Source: Maribacter thermophilus (GTDB taxonomy: Bacteria; Bacteroidota; Bacteroidia; Flavobacteriales; Flavobacteriaceae). Taken from it: a stretch of DNA of 64,000 bases. The stretch is from contig NZ_LDAS01000001.1 in the NCBI RefSeq assembly GCF_001020565.1, forward strand, positions 1,900,985 through 1,964,984. The letters are read 5' to 3'. Under the pieces are notes generated by a model. That model was not told the DNA's origin. It ran no database searches and worked only from the letters and a program-made list of their open reading frames with translations. The translations under genes and the position numbers were made by a program. Every line of letters starts with the position of its first letter. Within the stretch, counting starts at the first letter, position 1. This document shows, one piece after another, positions 42,519 through 51,742 of the stretch.

Positions 42519-42574
42519 TATGTAAGTGGTTTTTTGTGTGTCTATTTTTGTTAATTTTACACAAACGGCTTTAC

Positions 42575-43360
42575 TTGGATTTTTTGAATTTTATCGACTT
42601 TAAGATTACCGATATACTTGATATCGTTTTAGTGGCCGTACTTCTCTACTACGTGTACAAGTTGGTACGTGGTTCGGTCGCTATCAATATTTTTATAGGA
42701 ATTGTCATCGTCTGGGCCTTCTGGAAGCTTACAGAACTTTTGGGCATGGAGATGATAAGCAGTATCGTTGGTGCCTTTATGCAAGTTGGCCTTATTGCAC
42801 TGATCATTGTTTTTCAACAAGAAATCAGAAAATTCCTTTTAATGATCGGATCCACCAATTTTGCCAATAAAAGAAACTTTATAAAACACTTCAAATTTTT
42901 AAAACCAGAAGGTGAAACCACCAATACCGATGTTGATGCCATTCTAAGAGCTTGTGAAAAAATGGCCTCTTCCAAAACAGGTGCCCTTTTGGTAATAGAA
43001 AGAGGTAATTCATTGGATTTCGTAAAAAATACGGGAGATCACATGAATATTGAAATTTCACAACCAATTATCGAGAGTATCTTCTACAAAAACAGCCCCT
43101 TACATGACGGCGCAGCCGTTATAGTCGACAATTTTATCGTAGCCACACGGGTCATCTTACCTGTATCCAACGAACGTAACATTCCTTTAAGGTTTGGGTT
43201 AAGACATAGGGCCGCCATTGGTATTTCTGAAAAAACAGATGCCCTATGTTTGGTGGTAAGTGAAGAAACAGGTTTAATTTCCTATATTAAACACGGAGAG
43301 TTTATAAAATACAATTCTTTAAACGAATTGGCTGCCATGATAAAAAAGGATTTGACCTAA
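42575..43360 (+). CDS. cdaA: Diadenylate cyclase CdaA
   Basis: CdaA makes the second messenger c-di-AMP from two ATP. Two or three N-terminal helices (residues 10-75) anchor a DAC domain with the catalytic DGAAVIVD and RHRAA motifs near residues 182 and 216. Translation most likely starts at TTG 42575, giving 261 residues and the family N-terminus DFLNFIDFKITDILDIVLV. A GTG at 42536 would add a non-conserved stretch. No ybbR regulator gene follows; the next gene overlaps by one base and is DUF3667. Confidence 0.93.
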   Translation: MDFLNFIDFKITDILDIVLVAVLLYYVYKLVRGSVAINIFIGIVIVWAFWKLTELLGMEMISSIVGAFMQVGLIALIIVFQQEIRKFLLMIGSTNFANKRNFIKHFKFLKPEGETTNTDVDAILRACEKMASSKTGALLVIERGNSLDFVKNTGDHMNIEISQPIIESIFYKNSPLHDGAAVIVDNFIVATRVILPVSNERNIPLRFGLRHRAAIGISEKTDALCLVVSEETGLISYIKHGEFIKYNSLNELAAMIKKDLT

Positions 43361-44139
43361 TGGAATGTAAGAATTGTAACGATAACTTACGAACAGATTA
43401 TTCTTACTGTCCCAATTGCGGTGCTAAAGTAATACGCAACCGACTTACCGTAAAAAGTTTATGGGGAGATATCATAGAACGCTATTTTAATCTTGATAAT
43501 ACTTTTCTAAAAACATTTATACACCTATTTACAAAGCCAGAAGTGGTAACGGAAGGCTACATAAAAGGGATTCGCAGAAAATACCTTAACCCAATAAGTT
43601 ATTTAGGTATATCTATAACACTTTCCGGTTTTTTGGTATTTCTGATAAAAAAAGTTGGACTAAACATTAATGTTGATTTTTGGGGTATGGGCACTACCAG
43701 CATAGCCCAAGAAAAATTAATGGACACCATATACGACTATCAAGCTCTTCTGTTTATACTATACATACCAATGATGTCAATGGCCGGATGGTTATGCTTT
43801 AGGGAAAAGAAGTATAATTTTTCTGAAAGGTCCATCATATTTATTTATTCATTGGCGCATTATTCCCTCTCAATTTTCATTCCTTCTTGTATCATAATTT
43901 TGTTCAACCCTGAAGCGTATGGTATTTTTGGTCTGACCGCCCTGTTGTTCATGTATTTGTACACGGCATTTGTTATAAAAAGAGTGTCAAAGGAAAAAGG
44001 GATAGAGCTTTGGTCCAAAGTATTTATTTTTTGGACACTTTTTACCATTATGTACTTTAGCCTATCAATAGTAATACCCATTATTATGTTGATTCTTGGA
44101 ACGATCAACCTTGAAGATTTTAGGCCTAGGAAAATCTAA
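43360..44139 (+). CDS. DUF3667 membrane protein
   Basis: The 259-residue protein begins with a zinc-ribbon-like CKNCNDNL...YCPNCGAK (four cysteines in two pairs). An amphipathic region (TFIHLFTKPEVVTEGYIKG) and about five hydrophobic helices follow. This matches DUF3667. Function is unknown. The ATG shares its A with the cdaA stop, so the two are translationally coupled. A link to c-di-AMP is possible, but only by position. Confidence 0.8.
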   Translation: MECKNCNDNLRTDYSYCPNCGAKVIRNRLTVKSLWGDIIERYFNLDNTFLKTFIHLFTKPEVVTEGYIKGIRRKYLNPISYLGISITLSGFLVFLIKKVGLNINVDFWGMGTTSIAQEKLMDTIYDYQALLFILYIPMMSMAGWLCFREKKYNFSERSIIFIYSLAHYSLSIFIPSCIIILFNPEAYGIFGLTALLFMYLYTAFVIKRVSKEKGIELWSKVFIFWTLFTIMYFSLSIVIPIIMLILGTINLEDFRPRKI

Positions 44140-44145
44140 GAACCG

Positions 44146-45912
44146 TTAAGCGACCTCTTCTGCCAAAAATTGGGCTTCGTACAAACCGCGATAGTAGCCA
44201 TCTTTTTTCAGAAGCTCTTGGTGCGTACCAATCTCCACTATTTTACCGGCATCCATCACTATAATCTTATCCGCCTTCTTAATGGTAGCCAACCTATGTG
44301 CAATGACTATTGATGTTCTACCTTCCGTAATTTTTTCGGTAGCCCTCTGTATCAATTGTTCAGAATAGGTGTCTATAGACGAGGTAGCTTCGTCCAACAC
44401 CAAAATACTGGGCTTACTCACGTAGGCACGTAAAAATGCGATCAGCTGCCTTTGCCCACTAGACAACATAGTACCACGTTCTTTTACGTTATAATCGTAA
44501 CCATCGGGTAAACTGGCGATAAACTCGTCTACGCCAATAGCTTTGGCCGCTCGTTCTATATCTAAGACGGATACGGACGGATTTTTCAGTGAGATATTAT
44601 TGGCAATAGTGTCCGCAAAAAGAAAAACATCTTGCAACACTACTGCTATGTGAGCCCTTAAAGAAGCCAACTTATAGTCTTTTATATCAATACCATCTAC
44701 CAATATGGTACCTGAATTAATTTCATAAAATCTGTTCAACAAGTTTATTATTGTGGATTTACCGGCTCCGGTAGCCCCTACTATTGCCACTGTTTCCCCA
44801 GCGTTTACACTAAACGAGATCCCGTGCAACACTTCTTCGTCCTCTAAATAACCAAACCGAACATCTTTAAATTCAATACTTCCCTTTACTTCTTCTTTCT
44901 CCACAGTACCCAAATCATCAATAGAACTGTCCGTATCCAAAATTTTAAAAACCCTATTGGCCGCCACCATACCCATTTGCAAGGTGTTAAATTTATCGGC
45001 AATTTGTCGCAAAGGCCTAAACAACAGATCTATCAACATTATAAAAGCAAAAACAGTACCCGCAACATCATCAGAAATATTGGCAACGTTTTCCAATCCG
45101 CCGTACCATACGACCAAACCAACCGTAATCGAAGAAACGATTTCGGCTATTGGAAAGAAAATAGAGTTGTACCAAACCGTTTTTAACCAAGCATTTTGGT
45201 GCTTTTCATTAATTTTTCTAAACTTTTCACTTTCTATTTTTTCACGGGTAAAGAGCTGTACTATCTTCATTCCCGTAATTCGTTCCTGTACAAATGAATT
45301 TAAGTTAGATACCTCTGCCCTTACCTCTGTAAAAGCGACTTTCATTGCCTTTTGAAACAATCTGGTGGCGTAAAGAATAATTGGTAAGACAGCAAAAACA
45401 ATCAAGGCCAATTTCCAGTTTATGTACACCATGACACCTGCAGCCACCAACATTTTCAATAAATCGGCCACTATCACAAAAAAACCTTGACTGAATATCT
45501 CACCAATACGCTGCATATCTGCCACGGCCCTGGTAACCAATACACCCAAAGAAGAGTTATCAAAGTATTTCATTCGAAACCCTAGCATCTTCTTAAACAG
45601 GTTTATCCTTACATCCCTAATAACCGATTCACCCAACCAGTTTGCATAATAATTAAAACATAACTGACTTATAACTTGGCCTATTAACACAACCAGCATG
45701 GCAATGGTAAGGTATAACAACTTCTCACCATTACCGCCCTTAATGGCCTCATCAACTATTTTCTTTAAAATCACAGGGGTCAACACGGCAAAAGCAGATA
45801 GTAAAATAGCTGCTAGAGCCACCCCGTAAAAGGTAAGTCGATAAGGGCGTGTATGCGCCATTAAACGCTTAAAAAGACGCGTATCAAAAGCTTTACCTGA
45901 GTTACTGTTCAT
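44146..45912 (-). CDS. ABC exporter, fused membrane and ATPase domains
   Basis: The 588-residue half-transporter of the MsbA/MDR type has six helices (residues 20-310) and a nucleotide-binding domain. That domain carries Walker A GATGAGKST near residue 382, signature LSSGQRQLIAF near 480 and Walker B ILVLDEATSSID near 502. It would act as a homodimer exporting a lipid or drug-like molecule; the substrate is not known. Its start overlaps the truA 3' end by 11 bases, so the two are one operon. Confidence 0.92.
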   Translation of the reverse strand: MNSNSGKAFDTRLFKRLMAHTRPYRLTFYGVALAAILLSAFAVLTPVILKKIVDEAIKGGNGEKLLYLTIAMLVVLIGQVISQLCFNYYANWLGESVIRDVRINLFKKMLGFRMKYFDNSSLGVLVTRAVADMQRIGEIFSQGFFVIVADLLKMLVAAGVMVYINWKLALIVFAVLPIILYATRLFQKAMKVAFTEVRAEVSNLNSFVQERITGMKIVQLFTREKIESEKFRKINEKHQNAWLKTVWYNSIFFPIAEIVSSITVGLVVWYGGLENVANISDDVAGTVFAFIMLIDLLFRPLRQIADKFNTLQMGMVAANRVFKILDTDSSIDDLGTVEKEEVKGSIEFKDVRFGYLEDEEVLHGISFSVNAGETVAIVGATGAGKSTIINLLNRFYEINSGTILVDGIDIKDYKLASLRAHIAVVLQDVFLFADTIANNISLKNPSVSVLDIERAAKAIGVDEFIASLPDGYDYNVKERGTMLSSGQRQLIAFLRAYVSKPSILVLDEATSSIDTYSEQLIQRATEKITEGRTSIVIAHRLATIKKADKIIVMDAGKIVEIGTHQELLKKDGYYRGLYEAQFLAEEVA

Positions 45913-46654
45913 TATTAAAAATCGTATTGGGATACTTTACAGACGTCAAATATAATCCTTTTGCAGGGACAGAAACTCCGGCTTTGGAGCGATCTTTACT
46001 TTTTAAGATGGACTTAACATAGTCTGCAGGATATTTACCAGTTCCTACATCCAAGAGTGTTCCGACCACGGCCCTTACCATATTTCTTAAAAATCGATCT
46101 GCGGTAATCCTGAAAACAACGATTCCCTCTTCCCTTGTCCAAATAGCCGTCTTAACATCACAGAAATATGTTCTTACATCTGTTTTAGATTTAGAAAAAC
46201 ACTCAAAATCCTGTCTCCCAAAAAGCAATTCGGCAGCACTGTTCATTTGGTCCAAATCTAAAGGAAACCTTATGTAATGTGCACTATCCTTATAAAAAGG
46301 GTCTTTTCTGGGACTGATCAAATATTCGTATGACCTTTCTTCGGCATCAAACCTGGCATGGGCTTTTGAACGTACAGGAAAAATATCCGACACGGCAATA
46401 TCATCAGGCAAAAAAGCATTGGCCCTATAAATTAAGTTGGGTATATCGGTAATTTGGTCAATGTCAAAATGCGCATACATTTCTTTGGCATGTACCCCGG
46501 TATCTGTACGGCCCGCACCTACCAAATCTATTTTTTGCCTCAACAATTTGGTAAAAACGCCCTCTAGAACTTCTTGTACCGTTAACGCATTTGGCTGCTT
46601 TTGCCACCCATGATAGCATTTACCGAAGTATGAAAATTGAATAAAATATCTCAA
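45902..46654 (-). CDS. truA: tRNA pseudouridine synthase A
   Basis: TruA modifies U38-40 in the tRNA anticodon arm. The 250 residues contain the catalytic Asp in GAGRTDTGVHAKEM near residue 52, YHGWQKQPN near the start, and FRITADRFLRNMVRAVVGTL near 180. A TATCTTTG box (46680-46687, minus) lies 26 bases upstream of the ATG. Confidence 0.95.
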   Translation of the reverse strand: MRYFIQFSYFGKCYHGWQKQPNALTVQEVLEGVFTKLLRQKIDLVGAGRTDTGVHAKEMYAHFDIDQITDIPNLIYRANAFLPDDIAVSDIFPVRSKAHARFDAEERSYEYLISPRKDPFYKDSAHYIRFPLDLDQMNSAAELLFGRQDFECFSKSKTDVRTYFCDVKTAIWTREEGIVVFRITADRFLRNMVRAVVGTLLDVGTGKYPADYVKSILKSKDRSKAGVSVPAKGLYLTSVKYPNTIFNNEQ

Positions 46655-46736
46655 AAGGATACATTAGTTTTGTGGATCACAAAGATATTAAAAGCAAAAT
46701 TAGGAGCGCATTTTCCTAATTGATCACATTTGCCAT

Positions 46737-47231
46737 ATGACAAAAATACTGCTCCTATCGGACACACACTCATATATTGACGATGCTATTTTAAAATACG
46801 CAAAACAGGCCGATGAAATATGGCATGCAGGTGATATTGGATCCCTCGAGGTTACGGACACATTGTCGGCCTTAAAACCGTTAAGGGCCGTGTACGGCAA
46901 CATAGACAACCATATTATTAAAAAAGAATTTCCTTTGAACAATAGGTTTATGTGTGAAGATGTTGATGTCTGGATTACCCATATAGGGGGCTACCCGCCA
47001 AAGTACAACAGCACAACCAGACCAGAAATTCAAAAGAACCCACCGAAGCTATTTATTTGCGGACACTCGCATATACTCAAGGTTATGTGGGACAAGAAAC
47101 TAGGTGTTCTACACATGAATCCTGGTGCCTGCGGAAAACACGGATTTCACCAGATAAGGACCATGTTACGATTTGTAATCGATGGGGCAGAAATAAAGAA
47201 CTTGGAAGTGATCGAACTAGGAAAACGCTAA
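46737..47231 (+). CDS. YfcE/MJ0936-type metallophosphoesterase
   Basis: The 164-residue protein has the two-metal phosphoesterase motifs LSDTHSYID (residues 6-14), WHAGDIGS, VYGNIDNH, ITHIGGYPP and FICGHSHI with the final NPGACGKHG. Such enzymes hydrolyse phosphodiesters in vitro; the natural substrate is unknown. It is divergent from truA. Confidence 0.92.
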   Translation: MTKILLLSDTHSYIDDAILKYAKQADEIWHAGDIGSLEVTDTLSALKPLRAVYGNIDNHIIKKEFPLNNRFMCEDVDVWITHIGGYPPKYNSTTRPEIQKNPPKLFICGHSHILKVMWDKKLGVLHMNPGACGKHGFHQIRTMLRFVIDGAEIKNLEVIELGKR

Positions 47232-47239
47232 AAACAAAA

Positions 47240-47265
47240 AAAACCCGGAAACTACCCCGGGTTTT
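47240..47265 (+). terminator. Terminator after the phosphoesterase gene
   Basis: ACCCGG/CCGGGT stem with an 8-base loop and A- and T-runs at either side. Confidence 0.75.
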
Positions 47266-47293
47266 ACGCACTAATACTACTAAGATGTTAGGT

Positions 47294-47704
47294 TTAACGT
47301 AAACGGTCAACAGATTTTACAAGATCTTCATCCTTCTTTATTGCCCTATTGGCAAGGGTTAAAAAAACGATAGAAAATACAGGAATCAACATCCCAATAC
47401 CCTTCTCAGAAACCGAGGTTTCTCCGGATAAATTTAGCGACCGATAAACGAAAAGTCCTAATAAAAAAAGGTTCAATATTATATTCAACCGGTTTATCAC
47501 AAACTGGTTTTTTCTCTTCTTATATAAAAATACCGTCCATAATGCCAACGCTCCAATCACATAAAATATTATGGACACCAATACTTCATTCTTTGCATAA
47601 ATCTCCTCTCCCCTTGCGTCTGACCATAGATTCACAAAGAACGGCAAGATACCCGATATAAGGGCTACCAATACTAAATATACGGTCTGTATTCTTTGAA
47701 TCAT
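47294..47704 (-). CDS. DUF4293 membrane protein
   Basis: The 136-residue protein has four hydrophobic helices (residues 5-25, 43-60, 70-90 and 101-118) and the MIQRIQTVYL start typical of DUF4293. The family is restricted to Bacteroidota and is regularly found divergent from rho, as here. No function is known. Confidence 0.88.
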   Translation of the reverse strand: MIQRIQTVYLVLVALISGILPFFVNLWSDARGEEIYAKNEVLVSIIFYVIGALALWTVFLYKKRKNQFVINRLNIILNLFLLGLFVYRSLNLSGETSVSEKGIGMLIPVFSIVFLTLANRAIKKDEDLVKSVDRLR

Positions 47705-47759
47705 ACTCTTTTTATGCTCTGTTAGGCAAAAATACAGGTCTTTTTAAAATTTATCCACC

Positions 47760-47847
47760 TATTTTTGAAAATAATTTGTATTATTGTGTCGTTGTAATGA
47801 CGAACACTTACCATAAGGAAAATCTTTCCTTACTGAATATCCATTAA
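47760..47847 (+). promoter_or_regulatory. rho leader: -7 box, short upstream frame and hairpin
   Basis: A TATTTTTG box (47760-47767) implies a leader of roughly 130 bases before rho. Within it an ATG at 47797 opens a 16-codon frame ending at 47847. A 7-bp hairpin (AAGGAAA 47815-47821, TTTCCTT 47825-47831) lies inside that frame. The layout recalls the E. coli rho leader peptide and suggests autoregulation. Confidence 0.4.
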
Positions 47848-47900
47848 TTTAGATTACTTCTTATCATTTCTAAAATACATATAACTTATTTACATATTTA

Positions 47901-49523
47901 ATGTTTGAGATTTCAGATTTAAAATCAAAAAAGCTTCCTGAACTTCAGGAAATAGCAAAAGAACTTAATGTTCCCAAATTCAAGAGTCTAAAAAAATTAG
48001 ATTTGGTGTACCAAATTTTAGACCTACAGGCCGCAAATCCGAAGGCTACGGAAACGGTTGTATCAGCAGCGGAAACCGAAAGCACTGCCAAGCCGAAACC
48101 AAAAGCCCGAACAAAACGAAAGGTCGTTAAAAAAGAGGACGAAGCGGAGAAAAGTGTAAAAAAAGCAGAACCTGCCAGCTCAGAAGAACCTAAGGCCGAA
48201 ACTAGCGAACCTAGAAAACCTCGTCCTAGACCAAGAGCCAACGACAACGACAACAGCAAAAGAGACCACCCAAAAAGTTCTCCACAAAATAAAAACCAGA
48301 ACCAAAACCAGAACAACAGAAAACAAAACCACTCCCGTAACAACAATTACGACAAAAGTAATTTTGACAAGGATTTAAAAAACAGGTATAAAGAACCTGA
48401 ATACGAATTCGACAGTATTATTGCAAGTGAAGGTGTTTTGGATATTATGCAAGACGGTTATGGTTTCTTGCGTTCATCGGATTACAACTATTTATCATCA
48501 CCCGATGACATTTACGTATCACAATCACAGATTAGATTGTTTGGACTTAAAACAGGGGATACCGTTTTAGGAAATGTAAGACCCCCAAAAGAAGGAGAAA
48601 AGTATTTCCCTTTGATCAAGGTCAACAAAATTAACGGAATAGACCCTCAAGTAGTTAGGGACAGAGTCTCATTTGAGCACCTTACCCCTCTTTTTCCAAA
48701 AGAAAAATTCAACCTTGCAGAAAGACAGAGCACTATATCCACAAGAATTATAGACTTGTTTTCCCCTATTGGCAAAGGCCAAAGAGGTATGATCGTTTCT
48801 CAGCCCAAGACCGGTAAAACAATGCTTTTAAAAGACATTGCCAACGGAATTGCCGCCAACCACCCAGAAGTTTATCAGATTATATTACTGATAGATGAAA
48901 GACCAGAGGAGGTAACCGACATGCAGCGCAATGTTCGAGGAGAAGTAGTTGCTTCCACTTTCGACAAAGAAGCTACAGAGCACGTAAGGGTTGCCAACAT
49001 AGTTTTGGAAAAAGCCAAAAGATTGGTAGAATGCGGCCATGATGTAGTCATATTACTAGATTCCATTACAAGGTTGGCCAGAGCATACAATACCGTACAA
49101 CCAGCCTCTGGCAAGGTTCTAAGTGGTGGTGTTGATGCCAACGCGCTTCACAAACCCAAGAGGTTCTTTGGTGCTGCCCGTAATATCGAGAACGGTGGTT
49201 CCCTATCGATTATCGCCACTGCACTTACAGAAACAGGCTCTAAAATGGACGAGGTAATCTTTGAAGAATTTAAAGGTACCGGTAATATGGAGCTTCAATT
49301 AGACCGTAAAATTGCCAACAGAAGAATATTCCCGGCAATAGACCTTACTTCTTCCAGTACAAGACGTGACGATCTGTTATTGGACGAAAGTACATTACAA
49401 CGTATGTGGATCATGCGCAAGTATCTTGCGGACATGAACCCTGTGGAAGCCATGGAATTTATAGAGCAACGCTTTAAACAAACAAAAAACAACGAAGAGT
49501 TCTTAATGACCATGAACCAATAA
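47901..49523 (+). CDS. rho: Transcription termination factor Rho with a low-complexity insert
   Basis: Rho is the hexameric RNA helicase that ends transcription. This copy has 540 residues against about 420 in E. coli. Residues 1-45 form the N-terminal helical domain ([13 protein letters not shown]). Residues about 50-165 are a disordered Lys/Glu/Pro then Asn/Gln-rich insert. The RNA-binding OB fold ([14 protein letters not shown]) starts near 174, Walker A SQPKTGKT is near 300 and [15 protein letters not shown] near 385. Such inserts are common in Bacteroidota and can change RNA binding. Confidence 0.96.
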   Translation: MFEISDLKSKKLPELQEIAKELNVPKFKSLKKLDLVYQILDLQAANPKATETVVSAAETESTAKPKPKARTKRKVVKKEDEAEKSVKKAEPASSEEPKAETSEPRKPRPRPRANDNDNSKRDHPKSSPQNKNQNQNQNNRKQNHSRNNNYDKSNFDKDLKNRYKEPEYEFDSIIASEGVLDIMQDGYGFLRSSDYNYLSSPDDIYVSQSQIRLFGLKTGDTVLGNVRPPKEGEKYFPLIKVNKINGIDPQVVRDRVSFEHLTPLFPKEKFNLAERQSTISTRIIDLFSPIGKGQRGMIVSQPKTGKTMLLKDIANGIAANHPEVYQIILLIDERPEEVTDMQRNVRGEVVASTFDKEATEHVRVANIVLEKAKRLVECGHDVVILLDSITRLARAYNTVQPASGKVLSGGVDANALHKPKRFFGAARNIENGGSLSIIATALTETGSKMDEVIFEEFKGTGNMELQLDRKIANRRIFPAIDLTSSSTRRDDLLLDESTLQRMWIMRKYLADMNPVEAMEFIEQRFKQTKNNEEFLMTMNQ

Positions 49524-49548
49524 ACAATATTTATTTATTAAAAAAAAG

Positions 49549-49580
49549 TCCCGATTCTTTATAGAATCGGGATTTTTTTT
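49549..49580 (+). terminator. rho terminator
   Basis: TCCCGATTCT/AGAATCGGGA 10-bp stem with a 4-base loop and a T8 run. Confidence 0.9.
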
Positions 49581-49719
49581 GCCCTCCCATAACTTTTTGA
49601 CATTCAGAAAACTGTTTCAAAACACTGCCTTTTATTTAATATCTTTATAACATCAAAGATTCTTCCCCAACTCTTTGATACTATTTTCTTTAACAACCAA
49701 TCAAAAAAAACAAAGAAAA

Positions 49720-50391
49720 ATGAAAAAATCATTATCTACTTTGACCACAGCGACAAGCATCAGCCTAGTCGTCCTACTTCTTACAAGCTGTAACCAACCT
49801 CAAAAAAAAGAGCACAATGACGATTCCCCTGCTCCACCCGAAGTTGAAGCGCCTAGCAATATTATCTCGCTAAAGGAAGCAAACGTTATTTACGAAAACT
49901 ACTCCAAACACAGGGCCGTCCCTATAGCAGAATACGAAACTAAAGAAAGAGCACCAGAAAAAGAATTTGAACCATCGCGTTATGTGGATTTTGACTATGA
50001 GACGATTAAACAATATATCGATTACGTAGAACAAGAAGCTAAAAAGGCAGGAGTGAAAGAAATTACCAAATTACGACTGTATTACGCCAATTACCCTGAT
50101 CAAGAAAAATTTCCGAACGGCAAAAAGGTAATCCACCAAAGACAAAATTCGATCTTCATAGTTCCTACCTTGGAAATGCAAGGAACCAATTATGGATTTT
50201 ATATTGGAAACAATGGCAAAGCAGCATTAATAAAAGACTGGAAAGACGATTCCGAAGAAGGGTTGGGAACCTCGTACAACAAAGATCAAAAAGCCTATGC
50301 GGGTTTTTCTTTAAATTCAAATCTACAAACCTCTAAAAGTCTAGCCCTTAATTTTGGTCAGAGTGGTCCGCCTCCAAAAACAGACTTTTAA
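49720..50391 (+). CDS. Hypothetical lipoprotein
   Basis: From the ATG at 49720 the product is 223 residues. The signal peptide ends in lipobox LTSC (near residue 24), followed by a charged linker. The body (from about residue 50) has SLKEANVIYENYSKHRA and DYVEQEAKKAGVKEITKLRLYYANYPD. I do not recognise a named domain. A hairpin (ATCAAAGA 49652-49659, TCTTTGAT 49672-49679) lies in the leader. The next gene starts 11 bases downstream, so they form a pair. Confidence 0.65.
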   Translation: MKKSLSTLTTATSISLVVLLLTSCNQPQKKEHNDDSPAPPEVEAPSNIISLKEANVIYENYSKHRAVPIAEYETKERAPEKEFEPSRYVDFDYETIKQYIDYVEQEAKKAGVKEITKLRLYYANYPDQEKFPNGKKVIHQRQNSIFIVPTLEMQGTNYGFYIGNNGKAALIKDWKDDSEEGLGTSYNKDQKAYAGFSLNSNLQTSKSLALNFGQSGPPPKTDF

Positions 50392-50402
50392 TTACCTACA
50401 AT

Positions 50403-51086
50403 ATGGTTTCATGGACTTTTATAAAGGAGAACTACTTCATGATCGGGTATGCGATAACTTTATTGATATCGCTTGCCACATACAGAAAATATTATGACAC
50501 GGCCCTGAAGTACTTTCCTATAATCATCACATATACCTTTTTTAATGAAGTCTTAGGATTTCTGGTCAGAAACTATGACGATATTTCTTTCTTTAAAAAT
50601 TTAAAATACAGCAATGTAAACGAAGTTATCTACAACATATACGCCATAATATTTTTTGGTTTTTTCTTTCAGGTGTATTGGTTTATCATCGATAACAAAA
50701 AGTACAAAAAATGGATAGTTACCGGAGCCGTAATTGCCTTTTTGGCATACGCGATAAGCCTATTGTATCAAAACCCTATAGAAACCAACCTTTTTTACGC
50801 TATAGCACTCAGTGCCTGGGTTTTGGTTTTATGCACCGTATTATACTTTAAAAATATGCTTCGACAGGGCCATAAGTTTTACCAAGCATACAACCTAATG
50901 TTCTGGGTCAGCATTGCCCTCTTTATTTTTCATCTAGTATTTCCAGTACTTTTTGTAATCGGTTACACCAATTATGATATATGGGCCAAATATGAATTAA
51001 AATCAGTGTTAAAAGTGTTTATCGTAATTATGTACACCCTGTTCATAATCGGGTTTTTAAAAGGAAGAAGAATGGCATTTAGATAA
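50403..51086 (+). CDS. Hypothetical multi-pass membrane protein
   Basis: The 227-residue protein has about seven hydrophobic segments and a short basic C-terminus (KGRRMAFR). No catalytic or binding motif is evident. It follows the lipoprotein gene by 11 bases and ends at a bidirectional terminator, so the two probably work together. I recognise no family with certainty. Confidence 0.65.
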   Translation: MVSWTFIKENYFMIGYAITLLISLATYRKYYDTALKYFPIIITYTFFNEVLGFLVRNYDDISFFKNLKYSNVNEVIYNIYAIIFFGFFFQVYWFIIDNKKYKKWIVTGAVIAFLAYAISLLYQNPIETNLFYAIALSAWVLVLCTVLYFKNMLRQGHKFYQAYNLMFWVSIALFIFHLVFPVLFVIGYTNYDIWAKYELKSVLKVFIVIMYTLFIIGFLKGRRMAFR

Positions 51087-51125
51087 GAATTCTAATAACC
51101 ATATTAATAAGAAAAGAGAAGCAAT

Positions 51126-51160
51126 AAAAAAAGCCTTCCTAAAAAAGGAAGGCTTTTTTT
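51126..51160. terminator. Bidirectional terminator
   Basis: AAGCCTTCC/GGAAGGCTT stem with a 7-base loop and A- and T-runs. It separates the membrane-protein gene from rpsT. Confidence 0.85.
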
Positions 51161-51179
51161 ATTTTACAACACCCAGCTA

Positions 51180-51431
51180 CTACAACGAAGCTACGTGTTT
51201 AGTAAGCTTACTTTTTAAGTTAGCAGCTTTGTTGTTATGAATAATGTTTCTTTTAGCCAAACGATCGATCATACTAACAACACTTGGCAAAAGAGCCTCT
51301 GCATCTTTCTTGTTCTCCTCTGCGCGCAACTTTTTAATAGCGTTACGTGTAGTTTTGTGCTGATATCTGTTACGTAAACGTACCGCTTCGTTTCTTCTAA
51401 TTCTTTTTAATGCCGACTTGTGATTTGCCAT
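51180..51431 (-). CDS. rpsT: 30S ribosomal protein S20
   Basis: The 83-residue, basic, all-helical protein starts MANHKSALKRIRRNEA and ends in KLTKHVASL, typical of S20 (bS20). It lies 50 bases downstream of two tRNA-Glu genes on the same strand and may be expressed from their promoter. Confidence 0.96.
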   Translation of the reverse strand: MANHKSALKRIRRNEAVRLRNRYQHKTTRNAIKKLRAEENKKDAEALLPSVVSMIDRLAKRNIIHNNKAANLKSKLTKHVASL

Positions 51432-51481
51432 CTTTTAACTTATTATATTTTTATGGGGCCCTATTAACCCATTTACTCAAG

Positions 51482-51553
51482 TAGCCCGTAGGGGAATCGA
51501 ACCCCTGTTACCAGGATGAAAACCTGGCGTCCTAACCCCTAGACGAACGGGCC
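51482..51553 (-). tRNA. tRNA-Glu (TTC), copy 2
   Basis: Cloverleaf on the minus strand: acceptor GGCCCGT/ACGGGCT with a G-U first pair, and anticodon arm CCAGG-TTTTCAT-CCTGG with anticodon TTC. The T arm is AGGGG-TTCGATT-CCCCT. CCA is not encoded. The sequence is identical to the copy at 51591. Confidence 0.95.
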
Positions 51554-51590
51554 ATTAAACCAATTCGGAATACTATATTCCTTATTCCAG

Positions 51591-51662
51591 TAGCCCGTAG
51601 GGGAATCGAACCCCTGTTACCAGGATGAAAACCTGGCGTCCTAACCCCTAGACGAACGGGCC
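51591..51662 (-). tRNA. tRNA-Glu (TTC), copy 1
   Basis: Identical to the neighbouring copy over the whole gene and a few flanking bases, 109 bases apart. That points to a recent tandem duplication or gene conversion. It is the first gene after the promoter at 51686-51715. Confidence 0.95.
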
Positions 51663-51685
51663 ATTACTTTACGTAATTGCGGATG

Positions 51686-51715
51686 CAAAAATACAATTAT
51701 TTTTCACTATCGCAA
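51686..51715 (-). promoter_or_regulatory. tRNA-Glu / rpsT promoter
   Basis: On the minus strand TTG (51713-51715), 19 bases, TATTTTTG (51686-51693): an exact consensus match 24 bases upstream of the first tRNA. Confidence 0.8.
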
Positions 51716-51742
51716 CACCCATTTATTTTTTTTTGAAATCTT

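Noticed and set aside
51482-51662. Two-copy repeat considered as a CRISPR-like array
   Set aside because: The repeats are complete tRNA-Glu genes with a perfect promoter.
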